The notes beneath the pieces were generated by a model. That model was not told where the DNA came from and ran no database searches. It was given only the letters and a program-made list of their open reading frames with translations. A DNA stretch of 64,000 nucleotides, from positions 1 through 64,000 of the forward strand of contig NZ_JBQJIK010000005.1 in assembly GCF_052078665.1 (NCBI RefSeq). The letters are read 5' to 3'. Source of the stretch: Inquilinus sp052078665. Lineage in GTDB: Bacteria > Pseudomonadota > Alphaproteobacteria > DSM-16000 > Inquilinaceae. This document shows, in pieces, positions 55,221-62,944 of the stretch (positions are counted from its first letter, which is position 1; each line of letters starts with the position of its first letter). Made by a program: the position numbers and the translations under genes.

Positions 55221-55451
55221 CTATCCTGCCTTGCGGATGCTGTAGCGGGTGACACCGTCGGCCTCGTCGGCGACCGCGACCAGGACGTGGCCGGTGGCGT
55301 CGCAGAAGGCCGGGAAGTCCTTGCGCGCCGCGGCGTCGGTGGCCAGCACGTCCAGCACCTGGCCCGGCGCCAGCCCCTGCAGCGCCTTGCGCGCCTTCAG
55401 GACCGGCATCGGGCAGATCAGGTCGCGCGCATCGAGGTCGAGGTCCGCCAT
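55221..55451 (-). CDS. TusA/SirA-family sulfur carrier protein
   Basis: A 76-residue protein with the CPxP motif (C13-P-M-P16) in LDLDARDLICPMPVLKARKALQGL and a ferredoxin-like second half (LATDAAARKDFPAFCDATGHVL). The Cys accepts persulfide in TusA. The role here (tRNA thiolation or another sulfur relay) is not decided by context. The hydrolase gene starts three bases downstream. Confidence 0.93.
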   Translation of the reverse strand: MADLDLDARDLICPMPVLKARKALQGLAPGQVLDVLATDAAARKDFPAFCDATGHVLVAVADEADGVTRYSIRKAG

Positions 55452-55498
55452 GAATCAGACCCTAGCGCGGGCGGCGGCCGGGGCCAACGCCTCGCGCC

Positions 55499-55867
55499 TC
55501 AGCTTTCCGCCAGGCGGAAGGCGGCCAGCACGGCGAGGCCCCAGCCCAGGATCATCAGCACCCCGCCGATCGGGGTGATGGCGCCGAACCAGCGCGGCGC
55601 GCCGAAGGCCATCAGGTACAGGGTGCCGGAGAAGATCACGGCGCCGACCAGGAAGGCCCATCCGGCCCAGCGCAGCGATCCCGGCGCGCCCAGCAGGGCC
55701 AGGGCCAGCAGGGCGACGGCATGGACCAGCTGGTACTGCGCCCCGGTGTGCACCCAGCCCAGCCGCTCCGGCGCCGCCGTGGCCATGCCGTGCGCGGCGA
55801 AGGCGCCCATCGCCACCGCCACCATGCCGTGCAGCCCGCCCCCGATCAGCAGCACCCGGTCGATCAT
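55499..55867 (-). CDS. DUF423 (YgdD-like) membrane protein
   Basis: A 122-residue, four-TM protein with DUF423 marks: GGLHGMVAVAMGAFAAHGM, YQLVHAVALLALALLG and GAVIFSGTLYLMAFGAPRWFGAITPIGGVLMILGW. Function unknown. It lies upstream of the TusA-like gene with 47 bases between, same strand. Confidence 0.9.
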   Translation of the reverse strand: MIDRVLLIGGGLHGMVAVAMGAFAAHGMATAAPERLGWVHTGAQYQLVHAVALLALALLGAPGSLRWAGWAFLVGAVIFSGTLYLMAFGAPRWFGAITPIGGVLMILGWGLAVLAAFRLAES

Positions 55868-55937
55868 CCCCGCCCTCCCGCGACTCGTCCGATGGACACC
55901 ATAGCGGCGGCAGGCCCCCCTTCACATGACCCTGGCG

Positions 55938-56942
55938 TCACATGACCGTAAAGCCGCGGACGAAGGGGTCGCGGTCGTCGAGGAAGATGGTGTTGTAGCC
56001 GGTCAGCCAGGCCTGGCCGGCGATCGACGGGATGATCGCGTCAAAGGGCCCGACCTTGGCCGTGCCCTCGACCCGGCCGTGGAACAGGCTGCCGATGATG
56101 CTCTCATGCACGAAGGCGTCGCCGGGCTTGAGCTCGCCGCGCGCCGCCAGCTGGGCCATGCGGGCCGAGGTGCCCGTGCCGCAGGGCGACCGGTCGATCG
56201 CCTTCTCGCCGTAGAACACGGCGTTGCGGGCATGCGCCTCCGGATGCTTCGGCCGGCCGGTCCACTGCACATGGCGCAGGCCGCGGATGGTCGGGTCCTC
56301 CGGATGCACCATGTCGGCGCGCTCGTTCACCACCTGGCGGACGATCGGCGACAGGCGCTGGATCTCGCCGGCCGACAGCGCCTCCAGGTCGGCATAGCCC
56401 GGCTGCGGCTCGATGATGGCGTAGAAGTTGCCGCCATAGGCGATGTCGGCCACCAGCGGGCCGAAGCCCGGCAGCTCGAACGCCAGCTTCTCCCGGTAGA
56501 GGAAGGACGGGACGTTGCGGATGCGCACCGAGGTGACGTGGCCGGCGGCATCCTGCTCGTACTCGGCGTCGACGATGCCGGCCGGCACCTCCAGCCGCAG
56601 CTTGCCCGGCTGCTTCGGCCGCACCAGCCCTTCCTCGACCATCACCGTCACCGTGCCGATGGTGCCGTGGCCGCACATCGGCAGGCAGCCGGAGGTCTCG
56701 ATGAACAGGATGGCGGCGTCGGCATCGTCGCGGGTCGGGGCGTAGAGGATCGACCCCGACATCACGTCATGGCCGCGCGGCTCGAACATCAGCCCGGTGC
56801 GGATCCAGTCATATTCGGCGATGAAGGCCTGGCGCTTCTCGCTCATCGTCGCGCCCTGCAGCGGCGGGGCGCCGCCGGCGACGACGCGGACCGGGTTGCC
56901 GCAGGTGTGGGCGTCGATGCAGAAGAAGCTGCTCTTGGTCAT
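55938..56942 (-). CDS. 4-hydroxyproline 2-epimerase (proline racemase superfamily)
   Basis: A 334-residue enzyme with both catalytic cysteines of an epimerase: C90 in LPMCGHGTIG and C254 in RSPCGTGTSA. The second is a Thr in the related dehydratases, so dehydratase activity is unlikely. The enzyme interconverts trans-4-hydroxy-L-proline and cis-4-hydroxy-D-proline. Start MTKSSFFCIDAHTCGNPVRVV is standard. It is the last gene of a unit GntR regulator, FAD oxidoreductase, epimerase; the oxidoreductase gene stops eight bases upstream of this start. Confidence 0.92.
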   Translation of the reverse strand: MTKSSFFCIDAHTCGNPVRVVAGGAPPLQGATMSEKRQAFIAEYDWIRTGLMFEPRGHDVMSGSILYAPTRDDADAAILFIETSGCLPMCGHGTIGTVTVMVEEGLVRPKQPGKLRLEVPAGIVDAEYEQDAAGHVTSVRIRNVPSFLYREKLAFELPGFGPLVADIAYGGNFYAIIEPQPGYADLEALSAGEIQRLSPIVRQVVNERADMVHPEDPTIRGLRHVQWTGRPKHPEAHARNAVFYGEKAIDRSPCGTGTSARMAQLAARGELKPGDAFVHESIIGSLFHGRVEGTAKVGPFDAIIPSIAGQAWLTGYNTIFLDDRDPFVRGFTVM

Positions 56943-56949
56943 GGCACTC

Positions 56950-58173
56950 TCACTGGAAGCGGTCGATGCCGAAGGGGGCGGGGGCCGGGGTGCCGGACAG
57001 CAGGCCGGCGGCGAGGCGGGCGGTGGTGGCCGACAGGGTCAGGCCGAGATGGCCGTGGCCGAAGGCGAAGACGATGCGCGGGTCGCGCGGATGCGGCCCG
57101 ATCACCGGCAGGCTGTCGGGGGTGGAGGGGCGGCGGCCCATCCATTCCGTGCCGCCGGTCTCCGGGATCGCCGGCAGATAGCGTCGGGCCTTGCGCCGGA
57201 GCGCCCGGGCGCGGTCCAGGTTGGCCGGGGCGTCCACCGACGCCAGCTCCACCGCCCCGCCGATGCGCAGCCCGTCGGACAGCGGTGAGGCGACGAAGCC
57301 GTGATCGGCGAACACCACCGGCATCGGCAGGCGCAGCGGCGCCTCCGGGATGGTGGTGTTGTAGCCGCGCTCGGTCTCCAGCGGCACCTTGAGGCCGAGG
57401 CCGCGGACGATCTCGCGCGACCACACGCCGGCGGAGACCACGACCTGGTCGAAGGCGCGGGACGTGCCGTCGGCCAGCCGGACGGCGATGCCGTCGGGGC
57501 CGGGCTCGACCGCTGCCACCCCGCCCGTGACCAGCCGGTCGCCCAGGCTGCGGCGCAGGCCCTGCAGCACGCCGAGCGGGCTGTCGACCATCCAATAGGC
57601 CCGGCACAGCACGGCACGGGCGAAGTCGCCGGTCAGGTCCGGCACCAAAGCGCGGGCCTGGTCCGGCGTCAGCGGTTCGAAGTCGTAACCGCCCAGGCGG
57701 CGGCGCAGCTCCCATTCCGGCAGGGCGGCGCGGAAGCTGGCCTCGGTGTCGTAGATGTCGATCGCTCCGGTCTGGCGCAGATGGCCCGTCAGGCCGGCGC
57801 GGCGGGCCAGCTCGTGATGGTCGTCCAGCGCCCCGCGCATCAGCCCGCCCAGCGCCGCGGTCGACCGCTCGACCTGCTCGGCCCTGGCCGCGGCCAGGAA
57901 GCGCAGCAGCCAGGGGGTCAGCGCCGGCAGGTCGCGCCAGCGCAGGGCCAGGGGGCCCAGCGGGTCCATCATCCAGCGCGGCACCGATTTCAGCACGCCG
58001 GGCCGGGCCAGCGGCGTAATCTCGGGGAAGGCCAGCAGGCCGGCATTGCCGGCGGAGGCGTGGCGGTCCTCCGGCCGGCGCTCATAGACCGTGACCTCGT
58101 GCCCGCCGGCCGCCAACCAGACCCCGGTCGCACAGCCGATCACGCCCCCGCCGATGATGGCGATGCCGGCCAT
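56950..58173 (-). CDS. D-amino-acid dehydrogenase-like FAD oxidoreductase (hydroxyproline pathway)
   Basis: A 407-residue DAO-family flavoprotein. The dinucleotide-binding motif is GGGVIGCATGVWLAAGGHEVTVYERR, followed by ASAGNAGLLAFPEITPLARPG and the late FAD motif RPSTPDSLPVIGPHPRDPRIVFAFGHGHLGLTLS. Next to a 4-hydroxyproline epimerase it is best read as the cis-4-hydroxy-D-proline dehydrogenase; D-amino-acid dehydrogenase is the broader name. It begins one base after the GntR gene stop, so the two are tightly linked. The later pathway enzymes (deaminase, semialdehyde dehydrogenase) are not in the window. Confidence 0.88.
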   Translation of the reverse strand: MAGIAIIGGGVIGCATGVWLAAGGHEVTVYERRPEDRHASAGNAGLLAFPEITPLARPGVLKSVPRWMMDPLGPLALRWRDLPALTPWLLRFLAAARAEQVERSTAALGGLMRGALDDHHELARRAGLTGHLRQTGAIDIYDTEASFRAALPEWELRRRLGGYDFEPLTPDQARALVPDLTGDFARAVLCRAYWMVDSPLGVLQGLRRSLGDRLVTGGVAAVEPGPDGIAVRLADGTSRAFDQVVVSAGVWSREIVRGLGLKVPLETERGYNTTIPEAPLRLPMPVVFADHGFVASPLSDGLRIGGAVELASVDAPANLDRARALRRKARRYLPAIPETGGTEWMGRRPSTPDSLPVIGPHPRDPRIVFAFGHGHLGLTLSATTARLAAGLLSGTPAPAPFGIDRFQ

Positions 58174-58174
58174 C

Positions 58175-58936
58175 TCAGGCCGGCAGCGCGGGCTGGGCGG
58201 GCTCGGTCGCGGGGCCTAGGGCGACGTCGCCGGCCACGCCGCTGGCCAGGAAGCCCTGGATCTGCCGCACCACCTGCCCGGCATGGGCGCGGGCCAGGCT
58301 GTCGGCGCGGTCGGCGTCGCGCTCGGTGATGGCCTGGATGATGGCCTCGTGCTCGGCCACGAACTCGGCCGGCAGGTGGTCGTCAAAGGAGGCGTAGTAG
58401 ATCCGGTTCAGGCGTCGGCCCTCGTCCAGCAGCCGGCCGAACAGCTCGGTGTAGTAGCGGTTGCGGCCGGCGCGGGCGATCGCCAGGTGGAAGTCGCGGT
58501 TGGCGTCGGCCATGCCGATCGCATCGGCCGCCGCCACCGCCCGGCCGAAGCCGGCCTGATGGAGGCGGATCTCGTCCAGGTCTTTCGCCGTGCGGCGCAA
58601 GGCGGCCAGCCGGGTGGTGACGCGGTGCATCAGGGTCAGCGCGTCGAAATGGGCGGGCAGGGTGGAGAAGTCGATCGGCGCGACGATGGTGTTGCGGTTC
58701 GGCAGGGTGGCGACCAGCCCGTCGGCGACCAGCCGCACCAGCGCCTCGCGGATCGGCGTGCGCGACAGGCCGAAGCGCTCGGCGATGCGGGTCTCGTCCA
58801 GCGCCGAGCCGGGGGCCAGCACCAGGTCGAGGATGTCGTGCTTCAGCGCCTCATAGACCTTGGCGACGCCGCCGCCGCGGGCGCGGGTCTCGCCGGCCTC
58901 GGCGCTCTTGTCCTTTGGTTTCGCCGCTCGCGCCAA
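58175..58936 (-). CDS. GntR family (FadR/FCD) regulator
   Basis: A 253-residue regulator. The winged helix is at about residues 25-95 (VYEALKHDILDLVLAPGSALDETRIAERFGLSRTPIREALVRLVADGLVATLPNRNTIVAP), and the FCD effector domain follows, with the metal-binding His pattern in FHLAIARAGRN and HEAIIQAITERDADRADSLARAH. It probably controls the hydroxyproline genes downstream. No ATG or GTG is placed before the domain; a TTG at 58936 with AAGGA eight bases upstream is the best start. Confidence 0.9.
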   Translation of the reverse strand: MARAAKPKDKSAEAGETRARGGGVAKVYEALKHDILDLVLAPGSALDETRIAERFGLSRTPIREALVRLVADGLVATLPNRNTIVAPIDFSTLPAHFDALTLMHRVTTRLAALRRTAKDLDEIRLHQAGFGRAVAAADAIGMADANRDFHLAIARAGRNRYYTELFGRLLDEGRRLNRIYYASFDDHLPAEFVAEHEAIIQAITERDADRADSLARAHAGQVVRQIQGFLASGVAGDVALGPATEPAQPALPA

Positions 58937-59011
58937 GGGCGTGTCCTTCCCCGCAACTCCGTCGGAGTCGGATGATAGGCGAGTGGGATGCAGTTTGTCG
59001 ACAAACCTCGG

Positions 59012-59386
59012 TCATGTGCCGGTATGATAGGGGACGATGAGCGCCTCGGCGGGGATCTTCCATTCCTTGTGCAGGCGCCACGCCATGTCGATCGTCAGCG
59101 GGCGCTTGCGGTTCAGGATCTCCGAGGCGCGCGACCGCGAACCGAGCAGCCGGGCGAGATCAGCTTGCCGGAAACCGCCTGTTTCCATCCGGTAGCGGAT
59201 GGCGTCGATCGGATCGACCGGCTCGATCGGCCAGTGCCTCGTCTCGTAGTCCTCGATCAGGGCGGCGAGGACGTCGAAGCGATCCCCGTCCGGCGTGCCG
59301 GGCTCGGGCTGGGCCTCGAAATACCGGGCGATCTCGCCGAGCGCCCAGTCGTAGTCGTCTTCGGTGCGGATCGGACGGATGTCCAT
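59012..59386 (-). CDS. higA: HigA-type antitoxin (HTH)
   Basis: A 124-residue protein with an N-terminal acidic region (MDIRPIRTEDDYDWALGEIARYFE) and a C-terminal XRE-like HTH (TGGFRQADLARLLGSRSRASEILNRKRPLTIDMAWRLHKEWKIP), typical of HigA antitoxins of HigBA systems. It neutralises HigB and represses the operon. Start overlaps the higB stop (TGATG). A GTG three bases upstream is an alternative. It lies last in its unit, toxin first, the usual order for HigBA. Confidence 0.9.
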   Translation of the reverse strand: MDIRPIRTEDDYDWALGEIARYFEAQPEPGTPDGDRFDVLAALIEDYETRHWPIEPVDPIDAIRYRMETGGFRQADLARLLGSRSRASEILNRKRPLTIDMAWRLHKEWKIPAEALIVPYHTGT

Positions 59387-59682
59387 CACACGGTCTCCGG
59401 GTCGATCTTGTCGTAATCCTTGTGCGTCCCGACGAATTTGATCAGCACGCGGCGGAACGGGTAGGCGACGTGGACGATGAGCCGATAGCGGTTTCCAGAG
59501 ATGTCGAAGATCAAGCGGTTGTCGCCGAGGAAATCGACGGTCGCCCCGAACATGGCCTTCACGTCGGCGGGGCCGGCCCATTCCGCCTTGCTGACCAGCG
59601 TGAACCAGTTGCGCAGCGGCCCTTCCGATTGGGGATGGATCTCCCAGAACTGCTTCAGCGTCCGCTTCGCGATGATCTGCAT
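59386..59682 (-). CDS. higB: HigB-type toxin (mRNA interferase)
   Basis: A 98-residue RelE-fold toxin of the HigB type: MQIIAKRTLKQFWEIHPQSEGPLRNWF, then FDISGNRYRLIVHVAYPFRRVLIKFVGTHKDYDKID. HigB cuts mRNA on translating ribosomes. A 23-base perfect palindrome lies 39 bases before its start, presumably the HigA operator. The antitoxin gene overlaps its stop. Confidence 0.93.
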   Translation of the reverse strand: MQIIAKRTLKQFWEIHPQSEGPLRNWFTLVSKAEWAGPADVKAMFGATVDFLGDNRLIFDISGNRYRLIVHVAYPFRRVLIKFVGTHKDYDKIDPETV

Positions 59683-59720
59683 GGGGCATCGTAAGGCGAC
59701 CCCGATTCGGGATCGATCGT

Positions 59721-59743
59721 GACGTTCCCAACATGGGAACGTC
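59721..59743. promoter_or_regulatory. Perfect palindromic operator of higBA
   Basis: gacgttccca and tgggaacgtc are exact complements separated by aca. The palindrome is 39 bases before higB. HigA proteins bind such palindromes through their HTH, so this is the likely autoregulatory site. Confidence 0.8.
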
Positions 59744-59756
59744 TCTGACTGTTGTC

Positions 59757-59787
59757 AAGAAAAAGGGCGGCGGAAGAACCGCCGCCC
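59757..59787 (-). terminator. Intrinsic terminator downstream of the TetR gene
   Basis: Read on the minus strand, a 9-bp stem (gggcggcgg/ccgccgccc at 59765-59787) with loop ttctt is followed by a T5 run and ttg. It ends the minus-strand transcript of the TetR gene (stop 59899), and separates it from higBA, whose operator is 14 bases on. Confidence 0.85.
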
Positions 59788-59898
59788 CGAAAGGCTGGGC
59801 CGCGGGCCGGGCTTGGGACGGACCGGCACGCAACCTGGGAGGCTGTCGGGGAGTCCCCGATGCCCGAATCGATATATCCCATGGAATATATCGTGTGG

Positions 59899-60615
59899 TC
59901 AACCGTCCGGCCCGAAGCCGCCCGGCCGGGCCTGGATGCTCTCCTCCAGGCGCCGGACATAGGCGTCGAAGCCCGCGGCCAGGTCGACATCCTCCGGGTC
60001 GCGCAGCCACTGGATCTGCAGCCCGTCCATCATCGCGATCAGCTCATAGGCGAGCTGCTGCGGGTCGAGGTCCGGGCGCAGCTCCCCCGCGTCGATGCCG
60101 GCCTGGAACGCGGCCTGCATGAAGGACAGCAGATAGGCCGAGCGCCGGCGGAAGAAGGGCTGTGCCGGATGGCCGTCGATCAGGCTCTCGCCGTTGAGGA
60201 TGGCGAAGACCTGGACCAGGTTCCGCTTGCCGGCGTTGTGGCGCGCCACCCGGCGGGCGTCGTCCAGCACCCGCCGCCAGGTCAGCCCTTCCGGGGAGAG
60301 CAGCCTTCCGGACTTCGGGTCGCGTCCCTCCGCCTCGGCGGCGAGCAGGCGCCCGGTCTCGTGGTCGCGCTCCTCCATCGCCGCCAGCAGCAGCGACATC
60401 TTGCTTGGGAAATGGTGCAGCAGCCCGGGCAGGGTCAGGCCCGCCCTCTCGGCGATCGAGGCGATCGAGGTCCCGGCATAGCCGCCCTGGGCGAACATCT
60501 CCATGGCCGCGTCCAGGATCTGCTGGCGCCGGCGCTGCCCCTTGGGCGACCGCCGGGTCCTCGGGCCATCGGGCTGTGCGGCCGGACCGGCGGCCGCGGG
60601 AGTCTTCGAACGCAT
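59899..60615 (-). CDS. TetR/AcrR family transcriptional regulator
   Basis: About 238 residues. The HTH is at about residues 28-75 (RRQQILDAAMEMFAQGGYAGTSIASIAERAGLTLPGLLHHFPSKMSLLLAAM). The C-terminal domain contains FILN-type ligand helices with GELRPDLDPQQLAYELIAMMDGLQIQWLRDPEDVDLAAGFDAYVRRLE. An N-terminal extension of 25 residues is Pro/Arg-rich. The ATG at 60615 has GAGAGCGGG upstream; a GTG five codons earlier is possible. It is divergent from the GH3 glycosidase gene and probably controls it, through two operator-like repeats between them. Confidence 0.9.
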   Translation of the reverse strand: MRSKTPAAAGPAAQPDGPRTRRSPKGQRRRQQILDAAMEMFAQGGYAGTSIASIAERAGLTLPGLLHHFPSKMSLLLAAMEERDHETGRLLAAEAEGRDPKSGRLLSPEGLTWRRVLDDARRVARHNAGKRNLVQVFAILNGESLIDGHPAQPFFRRRSAYLLSFMQAAFQAGIDAGELRPDLDPQQLAYELIAMMDGLQIQWLRDPEDVDLAAGFDAYVRRLEESIQARPGGFGPDG

Positions 60616-60669
60616 CCCGCTCTCTAGCACGGCCGCGCCGCCTTGCGGAGCGCCGCGCGCAGATCCGGC

Positions 60670-60706
60670 TTGGTAAACTTACCGAGTGATTGGTAGGTTT
60701 AACGAA
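60670..60706. promoter_or_regulatory. Paired operator-like sites in the TetR/GH3 divergent region
   Basis: Site 1 (60670-60685) is ttggtaaacttaccga, with ggtaa-ac-ttacc as its exact palindrome. Site 2 (60690-60706) is ttggtaggtttaacgaa, which resembles the complement of site 1. They lie 55-91 bases before the TetR start and 44-80 before the GH3 start, fitting joint control of both. Confidence 0.6.
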
Positions 60707-60749
60707 ACGGGTTTCCCAGAATCAGTAACCCACCAGAGGGGGAGAGAAG

Positions 60750-62786
60750 ATGCCCTTGTCACGGACCTGGCCTGCCGTCGCCGCGCTCGGCCTCGGCGGA
60801 TGGCTGGCGACCGGTTCGGCGCTCGCCGACGCGGCGCCGAGCCTGGAATCGAGGTCGGCGCCGATCCTGGCGGAGCGGGGGTTCCCGTACCGGGACCTGA
60901 ACCGCAACGGCCGGCTGGATCCCTATGAGGACCGCCGCCTGCCGGCCGCGCTGCGGGCGCAGGACCTGGTCCGGCGCATGACGCTGGAGGAGAAGGCCGG
61001 CGCCATGATCCACGCCACGGCGGCGTCGACGGCCACCGGCGACGGCTGGACCGAGGAGTCGCTGCAGGCGCTGGTCGCGGGCAACCATGTCGGCGCCATG
61101 ATCAGCCGCCTCTCCGGCACCGCACAGGCCCAGGCCCATGCCGCCAACCGGGCCCAGGAGATCGCCGAATCGACCCGGCTGGGCATCCCGCTGGTCATCA
61201 GCTCGGACCCGCGCCACCACTTCCAGTATGTCTACGGGGCCAGCGTCGCGAGCACGGCCTTCTCGCAATGGCCCGAGACGACGGGCCTGGCCGCGGTCGG
61301 CGATTCCGGCCTGCTGCGCCGCTTCGGCGACATCGCCCGGCAGGAGTACCGGGCGATCGGCCTGCAGGAGACCCTGTCGCCGCAGGCCGACCTGTCCACC
61401 GAGCCGCGCTGGCCGCGCATCAACGGCACCTTCGGCGAGGATCCGCAGCTGGCCCGCCGCATGGTCGACGCCTATGTCAGCGGCTTCCAGAACGGCGGGC
61501 GCGGCCTGAACCCCGGCAGCGTCGTCACCGTGGTCAAGCACTGGGTCGGTTACGGCGCCGCGGTGGACGGGTTCGACGCGCACAACTATTACGGCCAGGA
61601 CCTGACCTTCCCGGCCGGGCGCTTCGGCGACCATGTGATCCCGTTCCTCGGCGCCTTCGCCGCCAATGCGGCCGGGATCATGCCGACCTATGCGGTGCCG
61701 CCGCAGGGCCTGACCCTGTTCGGCCGGCAGCTGGAGCGGGTCGGCGCCGGCTTCAGCAGGCAACTGCTGACCGACCTGCTGCGCCGGCGCTTCGGCTTCG
61801 ACGGCGTGATCCTCAGCGACTGGGCGATCACCGCGGATTGCGACGTCCATTGCCGCGACGGCTGGCCGGACGGGCAGGCGCCGGGCTTCGCCGGCTTCGG
61901 CACCTCCTGGGGGGTGGAAGACCTCACCGTGCAGCAGCGCTTCGTCAAGGCGATCGACGCCGGCATCGACCAGTTCGGCGGCAGTGGCGACGACCCGGCG
62001 CCGATCGTCCAGGCGGTGCGCGCCGGCCAGCTGAGCGAGCGGCGGCTGGACCAGTCGGTGGCCCGGATCCTGCTGCAGAAGTTCCGGCTCGGCCTGTTCG
62101 AGACCCCCTATGTCGACGCGGCGGCGGCCGGGCGCATCGCCGGCAACGCCCGCTTCGCGGCCGAGGGGCGTGCGGCGCAGCAGGCCTCGCTGGTGCTGCT
62201 GGAGAACCGTCCCGCTGCCCGGGGGCCGCTGGTGGCGGCGGCGGATGGCAGCGCCTGGCGGCCCGGGCCGAACCGCCGTCCGATCCTGCCGCTGAGCCCG
62301 TCGATGCGGCGGGTCTGGCTGCATGGCGTGGACGCGGCGACGGTGCGGGCGCATGGCTTCACCGTGGTCGCCGATCCGCGCCAGGCCGACTTCGCCCTGG
62401 TGCGGGCGGCGGCGCCGTTCGAGACGCTGCACCCGAACTACACCTTCGGCAGCCGGCAGCATGAGGGGCGGCTGGACTTCCGCGACGGCGACGCCGATTA
62501 CGAGGCGATCAAGCGGGCTGCGGCGGCGGTGCCGACCATCGTCACGGTCTATCTGGACCGGCCGGCGATCCTGACCGATGTGCGCGATCGGGCGACGGCG
62601 CTGATCGGCAATTTCGGCATCACCGACGACGCTTTGCTCGACGTGCTGCAGGGCAAAGCGCGGCCGCGCGGCCGGCTGCCCTTCGAGCTGCCGTCGTCGA
62701 TGGCCGCCGTGCTGGCCCAGGCCTCGGACGCGCCCTATGACAGCCGGGCGCCGCTGTACCGCTTCGGCGCCGGGCTGAGCTACTGA
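60750..62786 (+). CDS. Secreted glycoside hydrolase family 3 (beta-glucosidase-like)
   Basis: A 678-residue enzyme with a signal peptide (cleavage near ALADAAPS). A canonical EF-hand-type calcium loop follows at residues 49-60 (D-x-N-x-N-G-x-L-D-x-x-E), then the GH3 N-terminal barrel with RFGDIARQEYRAIGLQETLSPQADLSTEPRWPRINGTFGEDPQLA and the catalytic nucleophile D357 in VILSDWAI. The C-terminal GH3 domain includes LVLLENRP and ends LPFELPSSMAAVLAQ...PLYRFGAGLSY. It would hydrolyse beta-linked glucosides or related oligosaccharides in the periplasm. Upstream is the divergent TetR gene; downstream a clear terminator. A strong GGGGGAGAG site precedes the ATG. Confidence 0.93.
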   Translation: MPLSRTWPAVAALGLGGWLATGSALADAAPSLESRSAPILAERGFPYRDLNRNGRLDPYEDRRLPAALRAQDLVRRMTLEEKAGAMIHATAASTATGDGWTEESLQALVAGNHVGAMISRLSGTAQAQAHAANRAQEIAESTRLGIPLVISSDPRHHFQYVYGASVASTAFSQWPETTGLAAVGDSGLLRRFGDIARQEYRAIGLQETLSPQADLSTEPRWPRINGTFGEDPQLARRMVDAYVSGFQNGGRGLNPGSVVTVVKHWVGYGAAVDGFDAHNYYGQDLTFPAGRFGDHVIPFLGAFAANAAGIMPTYAVPPQGLTLFGRQLERVGAGFSRQLLTDLLRRRFGFDGVILSDWAITADCDVHCRDGWPDGQAPGFAGFGTSWGVEDLTVQQRFVKAIDAGIDQFGGSGDDPAPIVQAVRAGQLSERRLDQSVARILLQKFRLGLFETPYVDAAAAGRIAGNARFAAEGRAAQQASLVLLENRPAARGPLVAAADGSAWRPGPNRRPILPLSPSMRRVWLHGVDAATVRAHGFTVVADPRQADFALVRAAAPFETLHPNYTFGSRQHEGRLDFRDGDADYEAIKRAAAAVPTIVTVYLDRPAILTDVRDRATALIGNFGITDDALLDVLQGKARPRGRLPFELPSSMAAVLAQASDAPYDSRAPLYRFGAGLSY

Positions 62787-62796
62787 CCGCCGACCG

Positions 62797-62832
62797 GGAG
62801 CCCCCCGGCCGCCGCGCGGGGGGCTCCTTTCT
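62797..62832 (+). terminator. Intrinsic terminator after GH3 gene
   Basis: A perfect 10-bp stem (ggagcccccc at 62797-62806 and ggggggctcc at 62818-62827) starts 11 bases after the GH3 stop and is followed by tttct. It ends the single-gene glycosidase transcript. Confidence 0.85.
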
Positions 62833-62944
62833 GGTGCTTAGCAGATGGCTGGCCGGAGCGACGGCATCCGCCCATACTGGGGCCGCGGACACTGGCGCCC
62901 GGCCATGAATGCCGGTCGAGACGGTGCCGGGGAGGATGCGTGAC

